Origin: Conchocele bisecta | Taxonomy: Eukaryota > Mollusca > Bivalvia > Lucinida > Thyasiridae | Length of the DNA: 64,000 nt | Reading direction: 5' to 3' | NCBI GenBank assembly: GCA_029237695.1 | Contig: CM055265.1 | Span: 115,542,067 to 115,606,066 of the forward strand | In this document: positions 8,688-20,393 of the stretch, in pieces | Layout: every line of letters begins with the position of its first letter | Position numbering within the stretch: position 1 is the stretch's first letter | Program-made: the position numbers and the translations under genes | The notes under the pieces: model-generated | Database searches by the model: none | Told to the model about the DNA's origin: nothing | Seen by the model: the letters and a program-made list of their open reading frames with translations, nothing else

Positions 8688-9014
8688 TATAGAGCCCGGC
8701 AGGGGACGTATAATTCTTTTTTTTTATTAATTTGTTCCCGCGAAATAATTTGTTCACACGAATTAACCTTTCGTTCCCTCAATTTAACAATTCGTTACCA
8801 CGAAATAACAATTCGTTCCCACGGGAACGAATTGTTAATTCGTGGTAACGAATTGTTATATCCTGGGAACGAATTGTTAATTCTAGGGAAAGAATTGTTA
8901 ATTAGAGGGAACGAATTGTTAATTCGAGAGAACGAATTGTTAAATTGAGGGAACGAATTAATAAAAAAAAATCCATGTCCCTTGCGGGGGGGGGGGGGGG
9001 GGGGGTGCTCCGTA
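8688..9014. mobile_element. TACGG fold-back element, GGGAACGAATTGTTA core (copy 1)
   Basis: The termini are TATAGAGCCCGGCAGGGGAC at the left and, at the right, GTCCCTTGCGGGG (expanded to a ~20-base G run) and GCTCCGTA. A T tract/A tract follows each end. The core is a mirrored array of 21-bp units with invariant GGGAACGAATTGTTA and a 6-base variable linker, folding at CCCACGGGAACG near 8819-8827. The linker order of the left arm is GAAAT, GAATT, AATTT, GAAAT. No target duplication is evident for this copy. There is no transposase; the 7-codon period produces meaningless open frames on both strands. Confidence 0.9.
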
Positions 9015-9482
9015 AGATCCAGGTGAGCCGACTCGTAACGAGCCGCCCCATCAGGATCTGCAGCATATGCCAGAATTGTAAAACGTGCATTTGCTCATTA
9101 GTGGAACAGTCCAAACATGGTAAAGTCAATTTTGGGTATTTAGTTGTGAAATGGTGAATTCATCACCAGTGTAGATCCTGATCAATCAGTTGCTCGACTC
9201 GTACAACCTGGCATACTTCACGTTATTTAATCAACTGATCGATGTCCTTTCGGCGAACAATGTCGACCCTGATCGGACTACACCAATGGCGATTCACAGG
9301 CACTTGGTCTTATTTTGACAGATCGTTGTTCAAAAAAGACAGCCAGTCTGATGAAGATATGAGACAAGCCATGTGATTTTGTACCTAAGAAGATGTGAGA
9401 TTTTTTTTTCTAAAAATGGCATCAAACTTTAACGACATTTTCAGAGCAAATGCGGAAAAGCACATAGCCTGATAATGGCCAT

Positions 9483-9800
9483 AGTTTTCGTTGGATGCAT
9501 TCTCACAGATGCTGTATTCAGCACCAGCGAAAAATGTTTCACCTGGAAATAGGCGCCGGATTCCTGACGAATTCCCATTCAGCTTGTATATGCAGAATAT
9601 ACTGTATAAACATATTTTTGTATAGTAACCGGTGCAGGAAGTTTGTACCGGTTACTAGACGACACATTTATGCTTTTATGCCACAGCTCGAAGTAGAGCT
9701 GAGTGGCATCTCATCAGGAAACCGGTGCATTGCTCGACGTGAAACATTATACACCGGCGAGAAGTGTATCACCGGTGATTATGAGGTCATCGCCGACTCG
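9483..9800. repeat. Interspersed repeat 'GCGCCGGATTCCTGACGAATT'
   Basis: Blocks such as GGCGCCGGATTCCTGACGAA, GAAACCGGTGCATTGC and CGACGTGAAACATTA recur, partly inverted, at 58735-58975, 54340-54416, 54728-54790 and 55150-55215. A 153-codon open frame across it is therefore repeat-derived. Confidence 0.65.
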
Positions 9801-10312
9801 GTAGCGAACAGTGTATGTCATTATCAGTCTGTTTTGGCGGATCTGGGACTATGGTGCCTGGTGACAAACGTTGTTAATGTCGCGTTTGTCAGCGGGGACC
9901 AATGCACGCATTATGAATTCACTGTGTTACCATATAGGTCTCCCACTCTGGGTTGACGCTTTGTTTTTGTAAATATTATTGGAAACATATACTATTTTTA
10001 GAGATTTGCATACGTCATATGTCGCATAACGTTCGTTATTGTCATGATAACATTTTGTTGCGTGTATCAAAGACATATCAAAGCTTTGCAGGGAAGAGAC
10101 CCACTAGCATAATGCACGGCATGAAACAATGGGTTGTGAGTTCGAGATTTATTTTTTGCATATTTATATGAAATTAATAACCAAAACTTCAGTATTCTTC
10201 GCAGTTTGGATTATGAAAAATCAAAACAATTTTAAATTGCGATCTGTTCATTTACTAGTATTTAGACGAGCTAATGTACATATCGTTATGTTTTCAATCC
10301 ATATACCAATAA

Positions 10313-10782
10313 CAAGGTGTATGATGACGTGGTACTAACAACAACCACAACAAGCTGAAACTTCCAGAATCCATCTGATTCAAAGTACTTATTCTTTTAT
10401 GTTGTCCTTATTACGTAACGGATTTTGATTTTGAAATATGGCGCATCAAACGTGCCTTGTTAAGCTGCATTTGGTGGTCTCTGTATTTCGGCCGAAACTT
10501 CTGTCGTTTTTGCGAAGAATCGATTTCCGTGTCTACCGACACGGAAATCGATTCTTCTACCGACACGGAAATCGATTCTTCTACCGACACGGAAATCGAT
10601 TCTTCGCAAAAACGACATAAGTCTGTGCCGAATTGCCTGGACCACCAAATGCAGCTCTTGAAAACGCGTTTGCTGCGCCATATTTCATCAAAATCCGTTG
10701 CATATTAAGGAAAATATGAAATAATACTTACTTTGGAATGGGCGACGTTGTTGTTGTTGTAACCACGTGAGCATGCACCTTG
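10313..10782. mobile_element. MITE 'CAAGGTGTATGATCACGTGG' copy 1
   Basis: The ends CAAGGTGTATGATGACGTGG and CCACGTGAGCATGCACCTTG are mirrored, with (CAA)n/(TTG)n tracts just inside them. The centre has three copies of ACACGGAAATCGATTCTTC next to an inverted copy (GAAGAATCGATTTCCGTGTC). Other copies are at 38685-39100 and 53908-54303. Confidence 0.85.
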
Positions 10783-10963
10783 AATAAGAGAGTTGACTAT
10801 AGTCATACTACGCGAGCAAGCTATTTCTCTGAAGAAATGATTATACAACTGAAGCGAAATAAATACTAAAACGATAGTCAATACTAGTGAAACGAACATA
10901 TTAAAAATAGGCACATATTAACAGAATGACGAGAATGAAATAAAAATTAAAAAATGTGACGGT

Positions 10964-11045
10964 TTTGGGAATCGAACCTGAGCAAAGAACACACTAATGA
11001 CGGTTCTCCAAGTCCAAGTGCTTACCAATTGGGCTATGGAAATAT
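10964..11045 (-). pseudogene. tRNA-related sequence (decayed tRNA or SINE head)
   Basis: On the minus strand an A-box-like TAGCCCAATTGGTAAGC is followed ~45 nt later by a perfect B box GGTTCGATTCC and a T tract. The anticodon arm and T stem do not pair properly, so a functional tRNA is unlikely. Confidence 0.4.
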
Positions 11046-11191
11046 CTGATAATGTATGCCTATAATAAATAGATGATAGTCAATGATAATAGCTGTGGCA
11101 AATCCCGAAGTAATTCCCTTTATTATTTATAACCGATTGTTATGTACACAAAGTCATGTAAACAACGCTTTGGTAAAGTGGTAGAATTATA

Positions 11192-11413
11192 CAGGTGTTT
11201 CTAACGTGACTTGGATGGTCAATTATTTTTTGTTTATAGGCTACATGAAACACCTTTCTAAACAATGTACAAAACAATTCAAATGCGTCCGGATAATCTT
11301 CAGACCCGGGCGCATTTGAATTGTTTTGTACAATGTTTAGAAATGTGTTTCATGTGCATGTATATGACATGTACAAACAATAATTGGCCATCCAAGACAC
11401 GCTAGAAACACCT
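11192..11413. mobile_element. Fold-back MITE 'CAGGTGTTTCTAACGTG'
   Basis: CAGGTGTTTCTAACGTG at the left is mirrored by CACGCTAGAAACACCTG. A perfect core GTACAAAACAATTCAAATGC is mirrored near 11310-11332. It directly abuts the next element. Confidence 0.75.
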
Positions 11414-11644
11414 GGGACCGTTTCACTAAACTTCATACGACTAAAATGTTCGTAAGTGGAAAATTATGATTTCACATAAACAATGTTTTCTTGTAACCAA
11501 TTATTGGATTTACATTTATTGAACATATGCTGCATATGCAGCATATGCTCAATAAATGTAAATCTATCAATTGAACTTTCCTGACGATCCTAAATTTGCA
11601 CTTACGAACATTTTAGTCGTACGAAGTTTAGTGAAACGGGCCCC
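11414..11644. mobile_element. Fold-back MITE 'GTTTCACTAAACTTCGTACG' copy 1
   Basis: This is the most abundant family in the window. Long arms start GGGACCGTTTCACTAAACTT, continue CGACTAAAATGTTCGTAAGT and ACATTTATTGA, and meet at a central palindrome GCTGCATATGCAGC. The arm is mirrored to GTTTAGTGAAACGGGCCCC. At least 16 full or partial copies occur. Confidence 0.9.
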
Positions 11645-13038
11645 TGTGTGTTACCGTACACGAGGAAATTGATAATGGGCGCAGAAATGGGCAGAAATGA
11701 GAACATCTAATACCCAACCCGGGGAAATGTCTAACTCCAAGCTCTGTGATAGCATAATAGGTGCATTTCGCATCTTGCGACGTCATGTATGCTGAATTAT
11801 TCAGCAATGATCAGGAAAACACATTCATATATACATACATGTATACATGTATCGTTAGAACGCATGACCATGAAAACAAGCAGCCTCTAATGGGCGGATT
11901 TCGTTTTCATTATTTTGTTTCATGGACTTTCCGCTGGTTTGGAAATGTAAACCAATTTACCATCGCTGCTACGCGTTATTCGCATATGATCTGCTGGCAG
12001 GGCCGTAGAACAGGAAATTCCCCCGATATCGGCTAGAAATATCTGTTCAAAATGGAATATTCCGCTGGTCTGGGTTCATTGGAAAAATGTGCGAATATAT
12101 CGTGTCTAGACTCATTTACACCCGCCTAGCTAATTACGTAGTATTGCCTGGAATATTTGTTTTCATAATACCAGTTACATCGAGGTCGTTGTTTAGATTA
12201 AGAAAACGGGGGACAACCGTGCTCACCATTATCGGAATTCTGAATCAAGTTGTCTCCCTTGGCACAGTTAGAGCCGCACCAATGTATCCAGTTTACCAGT
12301 GACATACAATACTAACAAAATCATTGAATTTACCACACAATGTTCATCTCGTAATCATGTTAGTAAATATGTACATGATTTGACGAGTTATCGTCTTGTA
12401 TCATCACCAATAAAAATAAATAAATAAATAATAAATAAATAAACGATGAATTTGTCCGCTGAACTTAACAGGCATAACTGGACAGGACATGTTAACATTG
12501 TATAGTATCGTGCATAACAAGATAACCGCAAACATTCATGAATTTTCACACACATTCGTAAATTTGTCACATCCATATGCATGTACTACACTGCGGTATA
12601 CGCCAGTACCTGACACCGAATACACCCAGCTAATTTATGACGCACAGCCGGCTGAGAAAATGAACTTCTCGACGTGTGCGGCCAGCGTAGCCCCAGAATA
12701 GTCTGGGGCCACACTGGTCGCCATTCCGTCGTTCGAATTATAAGTGTGTGTGTTTATGCATATACACAACACGTTTGATTGAACTGATATCTCATTTGTT
12801 TAACTTATGATCAGAATCTACGCTGGTCACAATTGGACGTCAAATATGCTAAGGTACACTTTCAAAGCAGGTAGCGTAAGTACGGTCCGCTGTTTGACAT
12901 TGCGCATGCGTACAATAGATTATATGCTTATGACGTTAACTACAGTGGCGTAGCGACCATTTGACAGTTTAGGCACGTACATACACATTTCCATAATTAA
13001 AAGAAAATAGTTCCAAAAATCAGGCGGGGACAGCTGGT
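11645..13038. other. Gene-free stretch
   Basis: No supported gene or repeat family. Only a short (AAAT)n tract near 12410-12444 stands out. Open frames here are below 95 codons and have no recognisable motif. Confidence 0.5.
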
Positions 13039-13760
13039 TCACGCAATAATGAGAGTTCTACTCTACGGATCGTAACCAAATTAGGTATGCATGTTTATCA
13101 CAACAAGACGAAGAAGCCTATTCATTTTCCAATTATTTATCTCCCCTTGGCGGCCATTTTTATTTTGGTTGCACTTGTTCACGCAATAACTCAAGTTCTA
13201 GTTGACCGATCGTAACCAAATGTGGCATACATGTTTATCACGGCAAGAAGAAAAAAGCTATTGATTTTCAAACATTTACGATGACGTATCTTCCATAGGC
13301 GGCCATTTTTAATTTTCGCACTCTGTATCCTTGTCCACGCAATAACTCAAGTTCTACTTGACCGATCGTAACCAAATTTCAGTGTACATGATTATCATGG
13401 CGAGATGAAGAAGCCTATTGATTTTCAAAAATAAATCCGATCACTTATCTCCCCTTGACGGCCATTTATAATTTACGCACTCTGCATCCTTGTCCACGCA
13501 ATAATTCAAGTTCTACAAATGTTGTATGGTATACATATTTATCACGGCAAGACGAAGAAGCCTATTGGTTAACAAAAATAATCTGATGACTTATCTCCCC
13601 TTGTCAGCCATTTGTATTAATTGTCGCACTCAGTTTCTTATTTGCACAGTTCTACTTGACGGGACGGATCGTAACCAAATTTGGTACACATATTTGTCAT
13701 GGCAAGAGGAAAAACCCTATTGGGTTTCAGTGAGTTATCTCCGCTTGCTTACTGGCCATA
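13039..13760 (+). repeat. 149-bp tandem satellite, five diverged copies
   Basis: Copies start near 13039, 13187, 13333, 13492 and 13640, marked by CACGCAATAA, GATCGTAACCAAAT, GAAGAAGCCTATTGATTTTC and TTATCTCCCCTTG. It ends at a long C run. Tandem cores of about this length followed by a simple repeat are known from the bivalve 'pearl'/Helitron-like elements. Membership is only a suggestion. Confidence 0.85.
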
Positions 13761-13784
13761 TCTTGACATGTCTCGATATATATG

Positions 13785-13806
13785 CCCCCCCCCCCCCCCC
13801 CCCCCC

Positions 13807-13837
<31 letters not shown>
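13785..13837 (+). repeat. Poly-C run of 53 bases
   Basis: C53 interrupted once by A at 13807. It generates spurious poly-proline and poly-glycine frames. The length may be an assembly approximation. Confidence 0.9.
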
Positions 13838-13839
<2 letters not shown>

Positions 13840-14349
13840 GTATACTGGCTACACCTCGACCTCGACGGGCGTATATTGTGACATTCGGTAATCTTGTCCC
13901 ATGTATCATGTATGTTTACCTTAATATTATATTGTATCATGCTGTGCTATTGTAACACGGACAAATTGTCACAATGTGTTACTTCATGCAATAGACAAGG
14001 CTTACACTGTATGAAAATCCTCCTTCATTTCAAAGCAGTACTTGATTAATTTTAAGCTGAGTATAAGTTTTTATGTAAACATAATCATGTTTATATTGTC
14101 GACGTCTGAAATACAAATATATCACAATGTACGCCTCACGGACTAACAGCAATCTTGCTTATTGCATTTACGGCCAATGAAGACCCAAACCAGACAGGGT
14201 CTTCATTATCCCAATTTGATCAGCGAAACATGTGTATCATCAGTAATTGACTATTGCCGTAGGACGCGGCGTAGTAAAAGACTGAAGATCAGTGTATATG
14301 CTAGTGAGATATGACATAATACCCCTCTTGTCACATCGTGAACAATATA

Positions 14350-14604
14350 ATATGTGGCTGTGACTGGAGAAATGGGGCTTATGGGGTGTGTGACCAGTGC
14401 GTCTCCTGATTATATAGCACACTCCTGTAGCCTGGTAGCGATCAACATATATATTGCTTGCTATATAGAAGCATGCCGGGTGTGTCATTGATGTAATGGC
14501 GAACAGTGCAGATCTTGATCAGACTGTGCGGATGCACAGGCTGATCTGGATCTACACTGATCGCAAAACCCATAAGCCCAATTTCTCCAGTCACAGCCAC
14601 ATGT
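14350..14604. mobile_element. Fold-back MITE 'ATGTGGCTGTGACTGGAGAA' copy 1
   Basis: TATGTGGCTGTGACTGGAGA and GGGGCTTATGGG at the left are mirrored by CCCATAAGCCC and TTCTCCAGTCACAGCCACAT. The interior has GCAGATCTTGATCAGACTG with its mirror. Other copies lie at 16933-17165, 33749-33984, 36463-36703, 37294-37664, 42546-42776 and 55957-56222. Confidence 0.85.
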
Positions 14605-15393
14605 ATGCGGTTAACCTTTCTACTGGGGAAATGGTGCTTATGGCATGGCTGTACAGTCTAACGCCTGATATGCTAGCGCATGTCAGCAGCCTGGTAATGA
14701 TGTATACTATTTTTAGAAGAGTGTTGATATTCTCACTGAATGTATGATGAACAGTGTAGACCCTGAACAGGATGTGCGAACCCGTACGCTAGTCTGGTCT
14801 ACACTTGTCGCATTGGCCATCATCCTCATTTCTCCAATACCAGCCTCATATAGCCGAAAATGCACACGAGTGATCGTGTAGAACCAGTATAGATATAACC
14901 TTTTTATATGTTATCTCCCTTGAGATAGCATATTACGTCACGCAAATTTCTATGGGGGCAGCCATAGTGCCCTGCGCCAACTTATCCTATGGCGTTTTGG
15001 TCTGTTTTGCTTTGTATCTAAAACTCTACATATACCGTTCTCTATAGTTTTCACAGTTTTTGGCTCGGTTTATCAATTAAATTCTGGAAAATACAAATCA
15101 AGACAGTTCATGCGTATGAATACAGCAGCTAATATATTTCGTTCTCACAGTTAGGTAGCAGTGGCTAGTTAGCCGCCAGTTTCGTACAATTTTTTTCTGA
15201 GAGTTTCAAACAGTAATTTATTCTAGAGAAAACGTATGGATGGGAATGGGTTTGCACCATCACAGTACATTTGCTTCTGGATGATGATTGAGAAAATATG
15301 CATCGTTCAGTCAATTTCCGCAAGTGATCAGTTTTTGTGGAGATAACATATTTCAGTACTTTCAGTACTTTGATTTTATCTTTGCAGTCTACA
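14605..15393. other. Gene-free stretch with degraded repeat pieces
   Basis: Scattered fragments of the preceding family (for example GTGTAGACCCTGAACAGGATG near 14754) are present. No gene is supported. Confidence 0.45.
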
Positions 15394-15626
15394 GGGGGCC
15401 GTTTCACTAAACTTCCTACGACTAAAATGTTCGTAAGTGAAAAATTATGATAGTCTGTAAATTTCACATTAACAATGTTTTCTTGTAAATACTTATTGGA
15501 TTTACATTTATTGAGCATAGGCTGCATATGCAGCCTATGCTCAATAAATGTAAATCCATAAATTGAAATTTACAGACGATCTTAAATTTGCATTTTAGTC
15601 GTAGGAAGTTTAGTGAAACGGGCCCC
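15394..15626. mobile_element. Fold-back MITE 'GTTTCACTAAACTTCGTACG' copy 2
   Basis: Complete arms from GGGGGCCGTTTCACTAAACT to GTTTAGTGAAACGGGCCCC, with the central palindrome GCTGCATATGCAGC at 15522-15535. Confidence 0.9.
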
Positions 15627-15949
15627 TGTTGACTCCGAGCCTACACCATCACTAGCTGTAATGTCGCTGTAGTGTAGTGCATGCATGTTTCAGAACCGAA
15701 TTGCGAACCATGTAGACCCTGAGCAGTCTGATATGGTGATACACTGATCGCAAATTGTCAATTAGTTTGACCAAACTACGGTCTAAATTATTTAGAAGCA
15801 AATGTAAATATTTCGAACGAACGCAGGTAAGTGCAAATGTTAAATTTATAAATTGTCTATAGAATTGATATTTTTATTTAATAATACGAGTGCCGAAGTT
15901 TATAATGATACGCCCATGACAATCATGTGTATGGACTGCGTTTGATTAG

Positions 15950-16430
15950 GTACCTTCCCACTCAGTAGGCACAACATGTTCTTTATAGGAAATTAAATAA
16001 GTGTATAATTGTGTCACTATTCCACCAGTTCTAAAGATTACAAGTGTCCGCTATAATCAGGTAATATATACAGATATAATCAGTTAGTAACGCATTGTAT
16101 TTATTTCACTGACAGTGACGCGCGGTGGTATCAGGCTATCTTCATATGCAAATGACGCATGGTATTTTGTAATTATTTATTCTAATTAAATGCGTCACCT
16201 GAAAAATTAATATTTTTTACAGATTATAAAGTATGATCATTGCACATCAAAAAATAAATACAGATAATAAATAGTAATGTCCGTTAACATTTTAAGGAAA
16301 CACGGTTATCACCCTTGGTATCAGTGTGGAAATTTACGTCTGATTTAAAATGTATAATAGTGCCAATCAATACGTGGGGTATTAATAAATGGTGAATGAA
16401 TGTTTATTTTAACAGAAAATGTCATATCTA
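15950..16430. mobile_element. TTAA-type MITE 'AGGTACATGCCCACTCAG' copy 1 (diverged ends)
   Basis: Contains the family blocks CACTCAGTAGGCACAACATG, GTGACGCGCGGTGGTATCAG, CACGGTTATCACCCTTGGTA and GCCAATCAATACGTGGGG. The complete copy is at 35646-36134. The terminal bases are altered here. Confidence 0.75.
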
Positions 16431-16932
16431 CATACTATCTCACTGTATTATATACCTACCCATGAAATACATAGTCACACGATGTAAATAAAAGTTCATA
16501 TGTTCTCATCGATGAAATAAACAACTTCCGATGAAAATACGACTACTTCCACTATCTATATTCATATTCTGTATTTAGAAAGAAAACAGCGCAAATAGGC
16601 TGCAAATACACATTCATTACCGTATATAGTCTAAATAACTGCTAATTTCCATGGAGCGGTATATAATAAATAGAATATTCATATTTTTGCAACATGGACA
16701 TTTCACACCACTCGATGAACATATATGTCATATTCGTTGCAAAAATATGAATATCCTCTATATATTATGACCTGGCATGTGGGACGCCAGCTTTTTAAAG
16801 GCACTGAGTCTGAGATAAGGACAGAAAGTGATGAAACACAACAGTAAAAGCGATTTTGTGGATTCTTATCGCACCCATTTGCATATATACATTATATGAG
16901 TTTCCTGAACAAAAATCAGGCAGTTAAAGTAT
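16431..16932. other. Gene-free AT-rich stretch
   Basis: A weak inverted repeat (CATATTTTTGCAAC / GTTGCAAAAATATG) spans about 16678-16752. Nothing else is recognised. Confidence 0.45.
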
Positions 16933-17165
16933 ACATGTGGCTGTGAATGAAGAAATAGGACTTATGGGATTTGCGAGTATAGCTCCTGATCAAATAGCGC
17001 ACTCTTGTAGCCTGGTAGCTTTCTAAATTGCTTGTTTGACGCTTGCCGAGTGTTCCATTGATGGAATGGCGACCAGTGCAGATCCGCATCAGATGCACAG
17101 TCTGATCTGGATCGACACTGGTCGCAAAACCCATAAGCCCCATTTCTCCAGTCACATTCACATAC
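16933..17165. mobile_element. Fold-back MITE 'ATGTGGCTGTGACTGGAGAA' copy 2
   Basis: ACATGTGGCTGTGAATGAAG at the left and CCATTTCTCCAGTCACATTC at the right flank the shared inner block GTGCAGATCCGCATCAGATG. Confidence 0.8.
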
Positions 17166-17434
17166 GTGCAATTGGGTACGATACAAATCTATACATATAT
17201 ATTAATGCAAGCCAGTACAGACGATCCGCCATCTTAAATGGTAATATATTCCGCTTATATCGTTATGTTTGACACAATATTGGCTTATGTTAATGCTTCA
17301 ACATTTGATTGCGCAATGTTGAAAGTTTTATTTCATTGGCCTGCCAACAGTTGCAAGACATTGACACTTTGATTGCATCTATACGGAACCAAACTATTAA
17401 TGGTGCTGTATTTATATGGAAAATATGCAATATG

Positions 17435-17640
17435 TACAGTGTTCTGTTTAGGCCATCGTACTATCGTTATCGTAGTATCGTACTATCATCATCGTCGTAT
17501 CATCATCGTAGTATCGTACTATCGTCATTGTAGTATCGTAGTATCGTTATCGTAGCATCGTGATATCGTACTGTCGGACGATAGTACGATAACACGATAC
17601 TACGATAACGATAATACGATGACTTGAACGGAACACCGTA
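17435..17640. mobile_element. TACGG fold-back element with ATCGT-repeat core
   Basis: The left terminus TACAGTGTTCTGTTTAGGCC is mirrored at the right (reverse complement TACGGTGTTCCGTTCAAGTC). The flanks are AATATG (17429-17434) and GATATG (17641-17646), a 6-bp duplication with one change. The interior is an array of ATCGTACTATCGTTATCGTA-type units with a ~22-bp period that folds back at 17570-17583. It is non-coding and has the same plan as 19598-20294 and 61267-61636, with unrelated core sequence. Confidence 0.75.
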
Positions 17641-18091
17641 GATATGCGTTATACCGTAGATATGCGATATATGATCATCATACTGAACTACTTTATAATC
17701 CGAAATATAATCTGAAATGAAAAGTACTGGCCCGAAAGTGTCTATGACAATCTATAACAAAATGTGTTAATTGCATATTTCCTTTTTTCGTAATCGGAAA
17801 AACAACATTACACATCATGCCTATGGTATTACGTTACACGCTGGTTGACATATCAAACCATACGCTAAATCAAATGCAACTGGAGGAGACTGTCATCTCA
17901 TACATCCAGAGAAACAACCTAAGCATTATACATGTACCTGTAAACGTATTTTTGTAATTGCATAGCTTAGTTTCTTATGACATCAGAACATTCGTTTAAA
18001 CATATATTATCACATATTTGATACATTTTCTAGTTTTGTTTCTGCATTTACACAGCACATGGGTAATGTATGGACATGAGGATGTGATAAT
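17641..18091. other. Gene-free stretch
   Basis: Apart from a short duplicated ACCGTAGATATGCG at its start, no feature is recognised. Confidence 0.45.
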
Positions 18092-18190
18092 ACAGTTAGA
18101 TCACGTTCGTCCGCATGTACGAGCGATAATCCACTCGCTAAAGCTCGCGGATTATCCCCTCGTACATGCGGACGAACCGTGATATAACTG
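18092..18190. mobile_element. Hairpin MITE 'CAGTTAGATCACG'
   Basis: CAGTTAGATCACGTTCGTCC at the left is mirrored by GGACGAACCGTGATATAACTG. The inner arm CGCATGTACGAGCGATAATC is also mirrored. Only one copy was seen. Confidence 0.65.
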
Positions 18191-18264
18191 TGGCATATTA
18201 AATCATCACTCATGTAAAGTCCTCTATTGGGAGGGATGGATTGTGGCCTAGGGGTAGAACTCCT

Positions 18265-18508
18265 GGGGGCAGTTTCACTAAACTTCGTACGACTAAAATG
18301 TTCGTAAGTGCAAACTTATGATAGTCTGTTAATTTCACATTAACAATGTTTTCTTGTAAGCAATTGTTGGATTTACATGTATTGAGCATCGGCTGCATAT
18401 GCAGCCTATGTTCAATAAATGTAAATCCATCAATTGAAATATCCAGACGATCCTAAACTTGCACTTACGAACATTTTAGTCGTACGAAGTTTAGTGAAAC
18501 GCACCCCT
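18265..18508. mobile_element. Fold-back MITE 'GTTTCACTAAACTTCGTACG' copy 3
   Basis: GGGGGCAGTTTCACTAAACT to GTTTAGTGAAACGCACCCC. The flanks AACTCC/GACTTC agree at four of six positions. Confidence 0.85.
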
Positions 18509-18910
18509 GACTTCCAATCCGGAGGTGAGTTCAATCCCAGACTTAGGCATCAACAATACTTTCATACTATTTCCATCCCACTGGTCTGTCGGATGGGACT
18601 GTGGTCCCGTCTCTATAATGGCCATAGCTGTTGGTGGGACGTTAAACCCATTCACTTCACTTTCTCTATTGGAGGCTTTGTCAGACAGCACGGGTGTATT
18701 CAGAGTCTGATTTCGGTCGACACTGATCACAACAACAGTTAAACCAATTACCCCTTTACGTGTTACATTAACCAACTCGGCAACTTAATTGTATTCCATT
18801 TAATTCGACGATAAACCCACAAAACCGTAACAGTTTGCAAGTAATCGTAATTGTATTTGTTAGTCATGCGTAAATAATACCATAAACACGCACGTGCGCG
18901 ACACGAAACT

Positions 18911-19351
18911 GGGGCCCGTTTCACTAAACTTCTTACGACTAAAATGTTCGTAAGTAGTGTTTTATGTCCATTCTCTTAGTTCAACAATTCTGCAAAAACC
19001 AGGAACCCACTTTTGATCGCGAGGCCTTTACCAAGGAATTAGTTTCTACCGAAATTACATTCTCTTGGTGTTGTTTATGTTTTTGTGATTGGTTGTTGAA
19101 TTATTCATGTTTCCAGGCAATGTATGGTCTCTTTGGGCCTGGATGAAGTATTGTATAATTTACCTGTGTTAATTGTCAGGTGCTGGTAAATTATATTGGG
19201 AGTAATGCAACTGAATTCCTTCTGCATATGCAGCCTATGCTCAATAAATGTAAATCCAATAATTGTGTATAAGAAAACATTGTTAATGTGAAAACTACAG
19301 ACTATCATAATTTTTCACTTACTAACATTTTAGTCGTACGAAGTTTAGTGA
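18911..19351. mobile_element. Fold-back MITE copy 4, split by ~260 bp of other DNA
   Basis: The left tip (GGGGCCCGTTTCACTAAACT to TTCGTAAGT) ends at about 18957. The right half resumes at the central CTGCATATGCAGCC (19221) and runs to GTTTAGTGAAACGGCCCCC. The intervening sequence is not part of the family, so this copy is rearranged or carries an insertion. Confidence 0.75.
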
Positions 19352-19597
19352 AACGGCCCCCTGGTGCGTGTGGATTCTGCACGTATTACGCCGCCGCAGG
19401 TTTAACCACACACAATTAAACAGCAATCCATGCGCGATATAGTACAACAGTTCGTAAACTATAGATGTTTTAGGCCATAATCAATGTTTACTTGCATAAT
19501 ATGGTCAATTAATGTGCATGTACTAGTCTAATTCACAAGCATGAGTGGCAAGCATAATATTGTTATTTGTTCATAATGTTGAATATACTGTCATATG

Positions 19598-20294
19598 TAC
19601 GAAGCCCCGCAGGGGACATGGATTTCTTTTTATGCCACCGGGTTTCGAAGAAACCGTCCGTCCGTCCGTCCGTCCGTCTGTTCGTACGTCCGTCACACTT
19701 TTCGGTTAACCACTTTGTCACAGTTTCTCAAATATGCTGCAGGTGGCATCCGCGTTCGACAGACGCATTTCTTGTTATTAATTCGTTCCCACGAAATAAC
19801 AATTAATTTCCTCAATTTAACAATTCGTTCCCACAATATAACAATTCGTTCCCACGACATAACAATTCGTTCCCTCGAATTAACAATTCGTTCCCACGAA
19901 ATGACAATTCGTTCCCTCAATTTAACAATTCGTTCCCTCGAATTAACAAATTCGTTCCAACGATATAACAATTCGTTCCCGTGGGAACGAATTGTTAATT
20001 CGTGGGAACGAATTGTTAAAGTGAGGGAACGAATTGTTACAATTCGTTCCCTCGAATTAACAAATTCGTTCCAACGATATAACAATTCGTTCCCACGAAT
20101 TAACAATTCGTTCCCGTGGGAACGAATTGTTAATTCGTGGGAACGAATTGTTAAAGTGAGGGAACGAATTGTTACTTCGCTGGAACGAATTGTTAATTCG
20201 TGGGACCGAATTGTTAAATTGAGGGAACGAATTGTTAATTCGTGCGAACGAATTAATAAAAAAAAAAAGTATACGTCCGCTGTGGGGCTCCGCA
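19598..20294. mobile_element. TACGG fold-back element, GGGAACGAATTGTTA core (copy 2, largest)
   Basis: The left terminus TACGAAGCCCCGCAGGGGAC and the right terminus GTCCGCTGTGGGGCTCCGCA are flanked by a perfect 6-bp duplication CATATG (19592-19597 and 20295-20300). The left end contains a ~140-bp foreign block with a (CCGT)n run (about 19640-19780). The 21-bp unit array follows, with a repeated inner segment (19941-20033 resembles 20041-20155). Open frames of up to 239 codons on both strands arise from the 21-nt period and are not genes. Confidence 0.9.
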
Positions 20295-20393
20295 CATATG
20301 AGGTACGTTTTTAGTTGCAAATCCAACCGCTGACGTTTTCAGCTACCGCCGGGATAGCCATCCGAGATTGATTACAATAATACTGCCAATATA

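Noticed and set aside
8628..8948. Repeat-like proteins with ELLIRGN / RINNSFP periods (also 19595-20314, 41159-41662, 43271-43693, 49725-50094, 53316-53570)
   Set aside because: They appear in several frames on both strands because the underlying DNA unit is 21 nt (7 codons). The DNA is a non-coding fold-back array.
8688..9014. CRISPR-like repeat-spacer pattern
   Set aside because: The 15-bp constant / 6-bp variable spacing is far too short, the arrays are inverted, and the context is eukaryotic with target duplications.
9495..9956. 153-codon open frame
   Set aside because: It overlaps an interspersed repeat that recurs inverted near 58.7-59.0 kb, where frames with the same GAGFLTNSHS string appear by the same accident. 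No domain.
10964..11045. Functional tRNA gene
   Set aside because: A and B boxes are present, but the anticodon arm has no T33-type loop and the T stem does not pair.
13526..13891. Poly-proline and poly-glycine frames
   Set aside because: Product of the 53-base C run and the adjoining 149-bp satellite.
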